Shown in pieces: positions 24,556-33,723 of a stretch of 64,000 nt of DNA (the stretch's first letter is position 1; each line of letters opens with the position of its first letter). The stretch is from Oceanicaulis alexandrii DSM 11625. GTDB taxonomy: Bacteria > Pseudomonadota > Alphaproteobacteria > Caulobacterales > Maricaulaceae. The DNA lies in assembly GCF_000420265.1 (NCBI RefSeq), contig NZ_ATUP01000001.1, positions 2,542,001-2,606,000 on the forward strand, in the 5' to 3' direction. The position numbers were made by a program, and so were the translations under genes. The notes beneath the pieces are model-generated. The model searched no databases and was not told the origin of the DNA. It was given only the letters and a program-made list of their open reading frames with translations.

Positions 24556-27435
24556 ATGACCGCGCCCCTCATAGACCGCCTCACCAAGACCTTGCCTAAT
24601 GTCGCGCCCGACCGCACCCGGCGCGCGCGAGAGCGGATCGGCGCGGCGGCGTTTGACGCCTGGGGCGAGGCGGCGGATTTCCTCGACAGCGTGTTCGCTG
24701 CCGCGCCCTATCTGGCGCGCACGGCGGCGCGGCGGCCTGACACGCTGCGCCAGCTCGCCACGACCCCTCCTGAAACCCTGATCGAGCGCTTGTGCGAGAC
24801 CGCGCGCGATGCCGCAGCGCTTGAAGACGAAGCCGAGGTGAGGGCGGTGTTGCGCCGGGCCAAGCTTGATCTGCATCTGGTCACGGCGCTGGCGGATCTG
24901 TCGGGCGCGTTCAGCCTGAAGCAAGTGATGGGCGCGCTGACGGACTTCGCCGACGCCGCTGTGCAGGCGAGCCTCGCCTCAGCCGCGCGCAGTTATGGCG
25001 TCGCGGTCAGCGATCCGCTCAACCCGCTGCCGGGCTATTTCGTGCTGACCCTGGGCAAGCATGGCACGCGCAGCCTGAACTTCTCCTCCGACATTGATCT
25101 TGTGATCGCCTATGAGCCCGAGATCATCACCGCGCCGGAGGGTAAGGACCCGCTGAAACTGTTCTCGCGCATCGCCCAGAAGCTCAGCGCGATCATGCAG
25201 GACGTCACCGCGGACGGGTATGTCTTCCGCGTCGATCTGCGGCTGCGCCCCGATCCGGGCTCAACGCCGGTGGCGGTCAGTGCGGACATGGCGCGCTATT
25301 ATTTTGAAGCGCTGGGTCAGAACTGGGAGCGGGCGGCCTACGCCAAGGCACGGGTCTGCGCCGGCGACCGGGCCGCGGGCGAGGGGTTCTTGAAAGACCT
25401 CACCCCCTTCATCTGGCGACGGACCATGGATTTCGCCGCGGTCGAGGATATTCGCTCCATCGCCAAGCAGATCCAGGCCGTGGGAAAGCGCGCCGAAGTG
25501 CGCGCGGCGGGGCATGACGTGAAGCTGGGACGTGGCGGCATTCGCGAGATCGAGTTCTACGCCCAGTGCCTGCAGCTGGTGTTCGGCGGGCGCATGCCCG
25601 CCGTGCGCGCGCCCGCCACGGTGGATGCTTTATCGGCGCTCGCCGCCCATGATCTGATGGACGCTGACGAGGCGGACGCCCTGATCGTCTATTATGGGGC
25701 GCTGCGCGATGTGGAGCACCGCATCCAGATGCTCGAAGACGAACAGACCCAGACTCTGCCGATACAGGCCGAGACGCGGCGCGCTGTAGCGGCGCTGTCG
25801 GGCACGGATGATCTGTCAGAGTTTGACGCGCGCATGACCGCGCTGTTCGGCGCCGTGCATACGGCCTTCTCCGCTCAGTTTGATGATGGCGACAGCCTTG
25901 CGACGGAGGCGGGCAGTCTGGTCCTGACCGGAGTCGAGCCGACGCCGGACACGGTCGAGACTTTGGACCGGCTTGGTTTTTCTCAGCCCGACCGGGTGTG
26001 GGAGCGGCTGGCCGGCTGGGCGGCGGGGCGGGCGCGCGCGGCGCGCACCGAACGCGCCCGGCGCTTGTTCTCGCGGTTTGCGCCGCGCCTGATCGAGGCG
26101 CTGGCGGCCACCGGCGATCCCGACGCCGCCTTCACCCGGTTCTCGACATTCTTTGAAGGGCTACCCAGCGGGGTGCAGCCGCTGTCATTGCTGGTCAACC
26201 AGCCCGAGCTTGCACGGGAGCTGATCGCCATGCTGGGGCTGGCGCCACGCCTTGCAGAGGTCCTGGCGCGGCGACCTGCGCTTATGGACAGCCTGCTCGA
26301 CCCGGCTTTCGCCCGGCCTTTGAGCGAGGACCCGCCCGCCTACCGCATTGAGCGGTTTTCAGGGCTGGAGGGGCTCGATTACGAGCAGGCGCTGAACGCG
26401 GCCCGACGGCTGGCGCGTGAAGAGAAGCTGCGGATCGGCGGTCAGCTCCTTCTGGGGCGGGCGCGGGCGCAGGACGCCGGTCAGGCTTATGCCGATCTGG
26501 CGGATGCGTCTTTGGGGGCGATGGCGCAGGCGGCGCTATCGCAAATGAGCCAGCGTCACGGCCCGCCGCCCGGCGACTGGGCGGTGCTGGGGCTGGGCAA
26601 GCTGGGCGGGCGAGAGCTGTCGGCGACGTCTGATCTTGATATCATGCTGGTGTTCGAGCCAACCGCTGAAGCGTCAGACGGGCCGCGTCCGCTGGGCGCG
26701 CAAACCTGGTTCATCCGTTTCACCCAGCGGCTTGTCTCCGCACTCTCTGCGCCTACCGAGGAGGGTGAGCTGTATGACGTGGATCTGGCCTTGCGGCCTT
26801 CGGGCTCGGCTGGGCCCGCGGCGGTCAGCCTGTCCCGCTTTGAAGAGTATTATCAGACGTCTGAAGCCTGGACCTGGGAGCGCATGGCGCTGACCCGTAG
26901 CCGCATGGTCGTCGAAGGCGGTCTGGCGGCGCGGCTGGATCGCGCCGTCACGAACGTCATCAAGGCGGCGGGCCCGCCAGACAGGCTGAAAAGCGACGCC
27001 GCCGACATGCGCGCCCGACTGGAGCGTGATCGGCCAGCCCGCTCTCCGTGGGACACCAAGCTGCGCGCAGGCGGGCTGATCGATATCGAGTTCATCGCCC
27101 AGATCGGCCAGCTGGTGCTGGGCGAGCGGCTGGGCGCTGACACCCAGGGCGCGTTGGATCGGCTGGTGGAGGCCGGCTGGTTGCGCGATGAAGACGGTGA
27201 AACGCTCAAAACCGCCCATGAGCTGTACGCTGACCTGACCCAGATCCTGCGCGCCGCTCACGGCGCTGACTTTGACCCGGATAAGGCGAGCGAGCCTTTT
27301 GCTCTACGCTTGTGTCAGGCGGCGCATTGCGATGATCTGGACTGCACGGCGGATGCGCTGAACATCGCCGCAGCGCGCGTGCGCACTCTCTTCGAGCGTT
27401 ATATCGGCGAGGTGACATTCGCCGCGACGGAATAA
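24556..27435 (+). CDS. glnE: Bifunctional glutamine synthetase adenylyltransferase/deadenylylase GlnE
   Basis: 959-residue enzyme that adenylylates and deadenylylates glutamine synthetase in response to PII. It has two nucleotidyltransferase domains, each with the GSD/SDxD-type metal site: 'NFSSDIDLVIAYEP' (near residue 175) and 'SATSDLDIMLVFEP' (near residue 695), separated by GlnD-PII-uridylyltransferase-type helical domains. Full length for the alphaproteobacterial family. No Shine-Dalgarno precedes the ATG. It stands 45 bp after the kinase gene and apart from the following operon. Confidence 0.94.
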   Translation: MTAPLIDRLTKTLPNVAPDRTRRARERIGAAAFDAWGEAADFLDSVFAAAPYLARTAARRPDTLRQLATTPPETLIERLCETARDAAALEDEAEVRAVLRRAKLDLHLVTALADLSGAFSLKQVMGALTDFADAAVQASLASAARSYGVAVSDPLNPLPGYFVLTLGKHGTRSLNFSSDIDLVIAYEPEIITAPEGKDPLKLFSRIAQKLSAIMQDVTADGYVFRVDLRLRPDPGSTPVAVSADMARYYFEALGQNWERAAYAKARVCAGDRAAGEGFLKDLTPFIWRRTMDFAAVEDIRSIAKQIQAVGKRAEVRAAGHDVKLGRGGIREIEFYAQCLQLVFGGRMPAVRAPATVDALSALAAHDLMDADEADALIVYYGALRDVEHRIQMLEDEQTQTLPIQAETRRAVAALSGTDDLSEFDARMTALFGAVHTAFSAQFDDGDSLATEAGSLVLTGVEPTPDTVETLDRLGFSQPDRVWERLAGWAAGRARAARTERARRLFSRFAPRLIEALAATGDPDAAFTRFSTFFEGLPSGVQPLSLLVNQPELARELIAMLGLAPRLAEVLARRPALMDSLLDPAFARPLSEDPPAYRIERFSGLEGLDYEQALNAARRLAREEKLRIGGQLLLGRARAQDAGQAYADLADASLGAMAQAALSQMSQRHGPPPGDWAVLGLGKLGGRELSATSDLDIMLVFEPTAEASDGPRPLGAQTWFIRFTQRLVSALSAPTEEGELYDVDLALRPSGSAGPAAVSLSRFEEYYQTSEAWTWERMALTRSRMVVEGGLAARLDRAVTNVIKAAGPPDRLKSDAADMRARLERDRPARSPWDTKLRAGGLIDIEFIAQIGQLVLGERLGADTQGALDRLVEAGWLRDEDGETLKTAHELYADLTQILRAAHGADFDPDKASEPFALRLCQAAHCDDLDCTADALNIAAARVRTLFERYIGEVTFAATE

Positions 27436-27508
27436 AGCCATGCCATGCGTACCACAGGTATCAGCGAGGGAGAGAACAAGCCCCGCATCGACACAGGAGA
27501 TTGGTACG

Positions 27509-28072
27509 ATGAAGAGATTGATGAGCGCCGCAGCCGCAGTGCTGGTTCTGGGATCTGGCGCGGCCCTGGCTCAACCCATGGGGTATGACGGTCCGGGCGC
27601 GCGGGGCGCCGAGCATCATGAGCGCGGACGCCATGGGCGGGGTTCCGGGGGGCATGGCATGCGCGGCATGATGATGCTGCAAGCGGCGGACCTGAACGGC
27701 GACAACACTGTCACTCGCGCGGAAATTGAACAATTGCAGACTGAAGAGTTTGCATTCCGGGACCGCAATTCGGACGGCTTCCTGGATCAGGCGGACGCCT
27801 CTCCCATGCGTCAGCGGATGATGGCGTTGCGTGAAGACCGCCCCCGCCGACGGGAAGGGCGTGGTGGTGGCCACGAAGGTATGATGCATGGCGCGGACCT
27901 GGATGACGATGGCCGCATCTCGCGCGAGGAATTCATGACGCGCCCTCAGGCGATGTTTGATCGACTGGACGCAAACTCGGATGGCGCCATTACGCCTGAT
28001 GAACTGGACGCGCATATGCAAGACCGGGCGGAACGGCGAGAAGAACGTCGTGCACCCTGGTGGCGCGACTAG
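27509..28072 (+). CDS. Secreted EF-hand calcium-binding protein
   Basis: 187-residue exported protein. It has a signal peptide (1-21, ending ALA), then a His/Gly/Met-rich segment (22-58) and four EF-hand loops at about 61-72, 85-96, 130-141 and 154-165. The second loop has Asp rather than Glu at position 12. AGGAGA stands before the ATG. It precedes the ECF sigma gene by 25 bp and shares its direction, so it probably belongs to the same operon and senses or buffers a cation in the periplasm. Confidence 0.85.
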   Translation: MKRLMSAAAAVLVLGSGAALAQPMGYDGPGARGAEHHERGRHGRGSGGHGMRGMMMLQAADLNGDNTVTRAEIEQLQTEEFAFRDRNSDGFLDQADASPMRQRMMALREDRPRRREGRGGGHEGMMHGADLDDDGRISREEFMTRPQAMFDRLDANSDGAITPDELDAHMQDRAERREERRAPWWRD

Positions 28073-28097
28073 TCGTCCAGTCGAGAAAGCCGCGCGC

Positions 28098-28751
28098 GTG
28101 TCCCGCCCTGCCCTGAAAGTGATTGAAGGTCCCCCCCGCCGGACGGGCGGAGGCGAGGAGGCGCGCGCGGCTGATGCGGCTTTGGCCCAGGGCGTCGCAC
28201 AAGGCGACGCCGCCGCAATTCGGGCGTTGACCCAACGTTGCCTGCCCAGGGTGCATGCCGTGGCGGCGCGCTTGCTGGGCGATCGGGCTGAGGCGGAGGA
28301 CGTCGCGCAGGAGACCTTCTTGAAGGTCTGGCGCAAGATCGCGCTCTATGATCCCGAGCGCGCCCGGCTTGAAACCTGGGTGACCCGGATCGCCATGAAT
28401 GCGAGCTATGACCGGTTGCGAAAAAAGCGTGAGAGCCAGATCAGCGACGATGCGCCAGAACAGGTTGATGACGCTGTCAGCGCTGATGCCCGACTGACGG
28501 GTGAGGACGCCTTGAGCCGGGTTCGGGCTGCCGTCGGGGCCTTGCCGGAGCGTCAGAAACTGGCTCTGGAATTGTGCCATTTTCAGGAACGGACCAATAT
28601 CGAGGCCGCCCTGATCATGGACGTCAGCGTCGAGGCGATGGAATCCCTGCTGGCGCGCGCCCGCAGAGCTTTGAAAAAGACATTGGCGCGAGATCGCGAC
28701 GAGCTGATCAAGGACGCTGCGGGCTTACACGGATCGGGAAGAGAGCTATGA
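28098..28751 (+). CDS. ECF-family RNA polymerase sigma factor
   Basis: 217-residue ECF sigma factor. Region 2 has 'DVAQETFLKVW' and 'YDPERARLETWVTRIAMNASYDRLRKK'-type helices, and region 4 has a helix-turn-helix around 'IEAALIMDVSVEAMESLLARARRAL' in outline. The GTG start is chosen because the longer frame overlaps the EF-hand gene. It ends in an ATGA overlap with the next gene, the pattern of sigma/anti-sigma pairs. The promoter it recognises cannot be read with confidence here. Confidence 0.9.
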   Translation: MSRPALKVIEGPPRRTGGGEEARAADAALAQGVAQGDAAAIRALTQRCLPRVHAVAARLLGDRAEAEDVAQETFLKVWRKIALYDPERARLETWVTRIAMNASYDRLRKKRESQISDDAPEQVDDAVSADARLTGEDALSRVRAAVGALPERQKLALELCHFQERTNIEAALIMDVSVEAMESLLARARRALKKTLARDRDELIKDAAGLHGSGREL

Positions 28752-29167
28752 GCACAGACACAAGTATGACCCCGGACCGGTTTGCAGAGCTTGCTGACGC
28801 CTATGGCGGAACGCTGGAGCGCTGGCCCCGCGAGGTGCAAGCTGCGGCCCGCATGTTCTGCGACGCTGAGCCCGACTTCGCGCAGGCGTGCCTGGAAGAG
28901 GCGTCCGCGCTCGATCAGCTTCTTGATCTGGACGTCGCCGCGCCGCCTGCGTCCGCGCTGTTTGAGACGATCACGGCCTCCGGCCTGCGCCGCGCCTATG
29001 CGCCGCCGCGCTGGGCCGGGATTGCAGCCGCCATCGCGCTGATGTTCGGAGCGGGCGCGGGATGGACCGGCGCCCAGATGAACGCCCAGCCCGAAGACGA
29101 TGTCATGTACGCCAACGCGTTCTCTGTCCTGTCAGAGACGCAAACCCTGTTTGAGGACGCCTCATGA
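28748..29167 (+). CDS. Candidate membrane anti-sigma factor
   Basis: 139-residue protein with an acidic helical N-terminal half (sigma-binding type; 'DRFAELADAYGGTLERWP' opening), one transmembrane helix at ~93-115 and a short periplasmic tail. Its 4-bp overlaps with both the sigma gene and the periplasmic sensor gene suggest a CnrY/NccY-like role of holding the sigma factor at the membrane. No zinc-binding HxxxCxxC motif is present. Function is inferred from position and topology. Confidence 0.65.
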   Translation: MSTDTSMTPDRFAELADAYGGTLERWPREVQAAARMFCDAEPDFAQACLEEASALDQLLDLDVAAPPASALFETITASGLRRAYAPPRWAGIAAAIALMFGAGAGWTGAQMNAQPEDDVMYANAFSVLSETQTLFEDAS

Positions 29168-29742
29168 GCCGGATCAATATCTGGATCGCCCTGCTGCTGG
29201 TCTCCGTTCTTGTGAACGGGGTGTTGATCGGGGCGGGCGCGCATCGCTGGCTAAGCGATGACGGCGCGGCGCGCACCTCCATCCGCGCTGACGCTTCGGA
29301 TGTGGCCCGCATGCGAGGCTTTGAACCGCGCAGGTTTTTCCGTGCGCTACCGGACGAGTATCGCAGGTCCATGTTTGAACAGATGGAAGGCTCACGCGAA
29401 GAGGTGTTCGCCCTGATGCGTGATTTGGGGGAGAAGCGTCGCGCCGTGCGTATGGTTCTGACTTCCGATCCGTTTGACCCGGACGCCGCCGCCCAGGCCT
29501 TGCGCGAGGCGCGGGAGGCGCGGGCGCGGCTTGAACAGCGCACGGAAGCCTTGATTCTGGACGCCGCCGACAGCTTGCCGGCGGATGTGCGCCGGGCGGC
29601 CTTCGAACGCGCTCTGACCCGGCATGGCGACCGCGATCATGATCGGCGACATGGCCGTCATGAGGCAGAGCGAGGCGACAGGGATGATGATCGGCGCGGC
29701 CCGAACGGACCGCCGCCTGGCGATAGACCCGAGTTCCACTAG
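29164..29742 (+). CDS. Periplasmic heavy-metal sensor-like protein (Spy/CnrX type)
   Basis: 192-residue protein with an N-terminal transmembrane anchor (~5-25) and a periplasmic all-helical domain of the Spy/CpxP/CnrX metal-resistance superfamily ('REEVFALMRDLGEKRRAVR', 'REAREARARLEQRTEALI' in outline). The C-terminal ~35 residues are rich in His, Asp and Arg, a possible metal-binding tail. With the upstream sigma and anti-sigma candidates it resembles the CnrYXH arrangement in a different gene order. Confidence 0.75.
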   Translation: MSRINIWIALLLVSVLVNGVLIGAGAHRWLSDDGAARTSIRADASDVARMRGFEPRRFFRALPDEYRRSMFEQMEGSREEVFALMRDLGEKRRAVRMVLTSDPFDPDAAAQALREAREARARLEQRTEALILDAADSLPADVRRAAFERALTRHGDRDHDRRHGRHEAERGDRDDDRRGPNGPPPGDRPEFH

Positions 29743-29764
29743 ACCAGCTCTTGCCTGACGACGC

Positions 29765-32314
29765 TCAGGCCTCGGCGGTTACGGTCGCGTCTGCATCGGC
29801 CGCGTCATCGCCCGGCGTGTTGTGGTCATGATCGGCGGCATGCGCTGGCAGGGTGAAGGAGACTGTGGTGCCTTCGCCAAGTTTGGAATCGATCCGCAAG
29901 GCGCCGCCATGCAATTCAATCAGGGATTTGGACAGGGCCAGTCCCAGGCCCGAGCCCTGGTGTTTTTTGGAGTGCTGGCTCTCGATCTGCTCGAACGGGC
30001 GACCCACGCGTTGCAGATCGTCTTCTCCAATGCCGATGCCCGTATCTGACACTTGCATCACCACCCCGTCCGCCGCGTGGAAGCCGCGAATCTGCACCTT
30101 GCCGCCTTCCGGGGTGAACTTCACCGCATTGGACATCAGGTTGAGAATGACCTGTTTGAGCGCGCGCGGGTCGGCGGAAATTTCCGGCAGTTCGTCGCCC
30201 TCGACGGTCAGTTGAATGGACTTCTCTTCAGCGCGGGCGCGCATGATCCGCACACACTGTTCGATGACTTCTGACGGCAGGAGCGGTTCGGGTTGAAGCT
30301 GCATCTTGCCGGCTTCGATCTTGGACATGTCCAGAATGTCGTTGATCAGGGAGAGCAGATGCTGACCAGAGCTGAGAATATCGCCCACATAATCCTGGTA
30401 GCGTTCGTGGCCCAGAGGCCCGAACATTTCGCCGGCCATGATCTCTGAGAAGCCGTTGATGGCGTTGAGCGGCGTGCGCAATTCGTGGCTCATATTGGCC
30501 AGGAATTCGGACTTTGAGCGGTTGGCTTCCTCGGCGCGGATTTTCTCTTGCTCGTAATTGGCGGCCAGCTCCTGCACGCGCTCCTGGGAACGACGCAGGT
30601 TTTCGACCGTACGGCGCATCTCCCGATCATTTTCCTTCAGCGCGCTTTGTTGTGCTTTCAGCGCCGTGATGTCGGCGCCGACGCTGACGAGGCCTCCATC
30701 GGCAGTGCGCCGTTCGGCATAGTGGATCCAGCGGCGGTCGTGCAGCTCAAGGTCATAGTCATTCTGGCCGTCATCTGAGGCGTGCGCCATCTTGATGGCG
30801 GGCGCCGCGGCGGCCTCAACCTGCTCATAACTGGCTCCGATACGCAGATCGCCTTCGGAAAACCCGAAAAAGTCGCGAAATTTGCGGTTCCAGAGCACCA
30901 GGCGTCCGCGCGCGTCCCAAAGCACGAAGCTCTCGCTCATGGATTCCAGCGCAGCGCGCAGACGTGATTCCGCTGCTGCGACCCGCGCCTGGGCGCCTTT
31001 GCGCTCGGTGATGTCGATGGCGACGCCGATGATGCGCCGGGTCTGAGGCAATAAGCGTCCGCGTAATTGCAACCAGACCGGCAGGCCGGCGGCGCGGACT
31101 TCCAGGTCCACATCCTGCGCATTGGCGGCGCCGCGGAGCGCGGCGCGCACTTTCGGGCGGTCTTCCTTGCCCAACAGCAGAAGAAGTTCGGGACCTGACA
31201 TGGATTCGCCCCGCGCGCGGCCGATCAGCTGGGCGAAGGAATCGGTCAGAACGACCTCGTCTGTATCCAGATCCCAATCCCACACGCCGCAGCGCGCCCC
31301 CTCGATAGCGAGATGGAGACGGCCTTCGGAATCGGTGAGTTTCGCCTGCGTATCCCCAAGCCGTCCCATCTGATTGCGCAGAACAATCGACAAGGCGATC
31401 GCGGTGCCCAGGGGCGCCAGGAACAGCAGCAGATGGAACAACAAGGTGCTATTCCAGGCGCTTCGATTGATGCCGTCCGGACCCAGGCTCAACGCATGCA
31501 GAGGCGCGCCGGTGATGGCCGCCGCTCCCAGAATGCGGGCCTCGTCGCCAAGCTGGGCGCCGCGCATGGCGCCGCCATTTCGCGCCATGGCCGAGACGGA
31601 CACGGGATCCAGGCCCAGCCGTTCGGCGGCGAAAGGCGCGCCGGAAAAGGGAGTCGCCGGGTTCAGCGCCAGTAGTCGCCCTTCGGCGTCCGTCAGCATG
31701 GCCACGTCATCGCGGTTCCAGCGCGGCAGCAAGGCCTGTGGCGTAAGGCTGGCGACCAAAGCGCCCACTGACCCGTCAGACAAGGGCGCGGGAGCCGTCA
31801 GGACAAGCGGCGGGGTTTGCCCCGGTCTCGCAGCAAGTCCGCTTGACGCCAGCAAGGCCGCGTTGGCGGCGTCGCGCAACATGTCAGGGTCCGCAGCGCC
31901 TGCTGCGATCAGGCGGCCGTCCGGGGTCAAGAGCGCCGCAGCGTCCACCCACGGCGCCTCGATCAGATTGTCGAGCCCGGCCTGGGCGCCGGCGTCAAGA
32001 CTGGCCGGGCTCATCACCTCAAGCTGGGAGGCGGCCATGGCGAGCGCCCCGCGCACTTCAGACAGTCGACCTGAGACACGCTCGGCGATGAAAGCGGCCG
32101 TGCGCGCCTGAGACGCCTCAGCCTCGGCGCGCGCCGCTGTCCACTCTTGATGCAACTTCACCAGGATGACGCAGCCAAACACCAGGGAGAAGGCGATGAC
32201 GGCCAGAGTTGTGGGCCATAACGTGCCTTTCGCTTCAGCGTCGGCCGAAGCGGTGGAGCGGTCGCGATTTGCGCCGCGCGCGGAGTGTTGGCCGACACGA
32301 ATCATCCTTAGCAA
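29765..32314 (-). CDS. pleC: PleC/DivJ-family (PdhS) sensor histidine kinase, PleC-like
   Basis: 849-residue kinase. A transmembrane helix at ~33-55 and another at ~285-310 enclose a large periplasmic Cache-like domain, followed by two PAS domains, a HisKA domain with 'NMSHELRTPLNAINGFSEIM' and the 'EMFGPLGHERYQDY' stretch characteristic of PleC/DivJ kinases, and an ATPase domain ending 'GSGLGLALSKS'. In Caulobacter this family acts on DivK and PleD to set cell polarity. Length and layout are closer to PleC than to DivJ. It is transcribed after the receiver protein gene, 66 bp downstream. Orthology needs a tree. Confidence 0.7.
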   Translation of the reverse strand: MLRMIRVGQHSARGANRDRSTASADAEAKGTLWPTTLAVIAFSLVFGCVILVKLHQEWTAARAEAEASQARTAAFIAERVSGRLSEVRGALAMAASQLEVMSPASLDAGAQAGLDNLIEAPWVDAAALLTPDGRLIAAGAADPDMLRDAANAALLASSGLAARPGQTPPLVLTAPAPLSDGSVGALVASLTPQALLPRWNRDDVAMLTDAEGRLLALNPATPFSGAPFAAERLGLDPVSVSAMARNGGAMRGAQLGDEARILGAAAITGAPLHALSLGPDGINRSAWNSTLLFHLLLFLAPLGTAIALSIVLRNQMGRLGDTQAKLTDSEGRLHLAIEGARCGVWDWDLDTDEVVLTDSFAQLIGRARGESMSGPELLLLLGKEDRPKVRAALRGAANAQDVDLEVRAAGLPVWLQLRGRLLPQTRRIIGVAIDITERKGAQARVAAAESRLRAALESMSESFVLWDARGRLVLWNRKFRDFFGFSEGDLRIGASYEQVEAAAAPAIKMAHASDDGQNDYDLELHDRRWIHYAERRTADGGLVSVGADITALKAQQSALKENDREMRRTVENLRRSQERVQELAANYEQEKIRAEEANRSKSEFLANMSHELRTPLNAINGFSEIMAGEMFGPLGHERYQDYVGDILSSGQHLLSLINDILDMSKIEAGKMQLQPEPLLPSEVIEQCVRIMRARAEEKSIQLTVEGDELPEISADPRALKQVILNLMSNAVKFTPEGGKVQIRGFHAADGVVMQVSDTGIGIGEDDLQRVGRPFEQIESQHSKKHQGSGLGLALSKSLIELHGGALRIDSKLGEGTTVSFTLPAHAADHDHNTPGDDAADADATVTAEA

Positions 32315-32380
32315 ACTAAGGTGTTCCGCGGGCGTTCGTCCAGCGCCGTAAATGGCAGGTTAAGAGGGGCGCCTGAGCGC

Positions 32381-32953
32381 TTAGGCCATCAGCTGGTCAA
32401 TGGCGCCCTGATCGTTTTCATCACCGGTTTCGGAGACGTCAACCCCTTCACCGGCATCAGGATTTGCTGAGGCGACAGACCGGCGCTCGGGGCCGGTATA
32501 GTCTTCGTGCTTGCGGCGGCGGTCCGGTCCCAGATAGTTCGCGGTCTTCACGAAGGGCCGGGGATTGTTGACCACCGCCACGATCTTTTCCCACATCTGC
32601 CGCGCAGTGACCGGCTTGGCGCAGATCTCGGTGACGCCGGCGTCTCGGGCCGCCATGATGCGAGAGCGTTCGGTATGCGCGGTCAGCAAGATGATCGGCA
32701 CGAAGGGGTTTTTCATATCCGCGCCGCGACGGACCATCTGGATGAACTCCAGCCCATCCAGAAGCGGCATCTGATAGTCCACGATGATCAGGTCGATGGG
32801 CTCATGACGCGCAATCTCGAACGCCTCCACGGCGTCGCGTGATTCATGGGTGCGGGAAATGCCGAAACCAAGCAGCATCGAGCGGACAATGCTGATCATG
32901 TGAGCATTGTCGTCGATGATCAGGGTGTTCACATTGCCCATGCGGGGCGTCAT
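32381..32953 (-). CDS. Single-receiver response regulator with GPDRRR tail
   Basis: 190-residue protein. Residues ~6-130 form a receiver with Asp14-Asp15, Asp59 as phosphoacceptor ('IVDYQMP'), Thr in 'LLTAHT' and Lys in 'CAKPV'. Instead of a DNA-binding domain it has a tail with two related motifs, YLGPDRRRK and YTGPERRS, and an acidic end. GGAG lies 9 bp before the ATG. The tail is seen in several Caulobacterales receivers; its partner is unknown. It precedes the PleC-like kinase on the same strand, so they may form one operon. Confidence 0.85.
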   Translation of the reverse strand: MTPRMGNVNTLIIDDNAHMISIVRSMLLGFGISRTHESRDAVEAFEIARHEPIDLIIVDYQMPLLDGLEFIQMVRRGADMKNPFVPIILLTAHTERSRIMAARDAGVTEICAKPVTARQMWEKIVAVVNNPRPFVKTANYLGPDRRRKHEDYTGPERRSVASANPDAGEGVDVSETGDENDQGAIDQLMA

Positions 32954-33026
32954 GGCCGCAGCTCCGTTGGTTCAGCGCGTCTGTCTGAATCCTCTTCAAC
33001 CTAGGGCGTATGCTGTTGCCGTGTGG

Positions 33027-33575
33027 TTAATCCACTGACAAATCACCCGGCTGACCTGTATCCGGTCTGGCGTTTACGGCGCGGATCAACTCCGCCGCCG
33101 TTTTGGCGAGCGCTATGGTCTGGCTGGAGGCGTCCGGATCGTCCTGAGCCGAGCGCACCAGGCGCTCTGCAAGCGCAAACAGGCTGGGGGCGTGAACGAT
33201 CAGACGCGCCTGGTGCTCGATACGGCCCGGATCGCGATCATATTCAGCGCCCGGCACCCGCCAGCCGCCCCAGTTCTGGGCGTCTGTCACCACCACGGGA
33301 TAGCTGCCGGGCTGGGGATGGTGCGCGCATTCCTCGACCGATTGCCATTTGTTGCGCGCCCGCATCAGCCGCCAATTGCCGACCTGGGAATCCTCAACCG
33401 CTTCAGCGCTCAACTCATCGGTTGTGAAATCACGTCCAAGTCCGCAATCATAAAGAACTTTCACGGGTTCTTCGACGTCGCGCACCCAATGGGGTTTGAC
33501 CTTCTCGATCACCGCCCATGTGCCCACCGGTTTGACGTAAACCCGCTGGTGTTTGTGAAACTCAGCTTTCGCCAT
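33027..33575 (-). CDS. Conserved-looking cytosolic protein of unknown function
   Basis: 182-residue protein without signal or membrane helix. It begins with a beta-rich segment ('RVYVKPVGTWAVIEKVKP', residues 9-26) that looks like a small SH3/KOW-like fold, and contains 'YDCGLGRDFTTDEL' and 'NWRLMRARNKWQS' blocks. The ATG of 'MAKAEFHKHQ' is preferred to one ten codons earlier. I do not recognise the family. It is separate from the kinase operon by ~74 bp and divergent from the ATPase gene. Confidence 0.65.
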   Translation of the reverse strand: MAKAEFHKHQRVYVKPVGTWAVIEKVKPHWVRDVEEPVKVLYDCGLGRDFTTDELSAEAVEDSQVGNWRLMRARNKWQSVEECAHHPQPGSYPVVVTDAQNWGGWRVPGAEYDRDPGRIEHQARLIVHAPSLFALAERLVRSAQDDPDASSQTIALAKTAAELIRAVNARPDTGQPGDLSVD

Positions 33576-33723
33576 GTCATGCTCCCTATGGGGGCAAGAT
33601 GGCATGCCGGTCTCAAAGCCGGGTTAAACACTTTGGTTAATCGCTCTACGTCGTCTGCGCCTGCGACAATTGGAGCAAGGCCTGCCAGTGGCCGGGCCGC
33701 GAGTGAAGTGAAACACTGCGCCT

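Noticed and set aside
29753-29770. GCCTGA/TCAGGC hairpin at the end of the metal-sensor operon as terminator
   Set aside because: The stem is only 6 bp, has no T-run, and overlaps the end of the PleC-like kinase gene.
33624-33640. TTAA-N9-TTAA near 33624 as a CtrA box
   Set aside because: The known CtrA site is TTAA-N7-TTAA; the 9-bp spacing does not fit.
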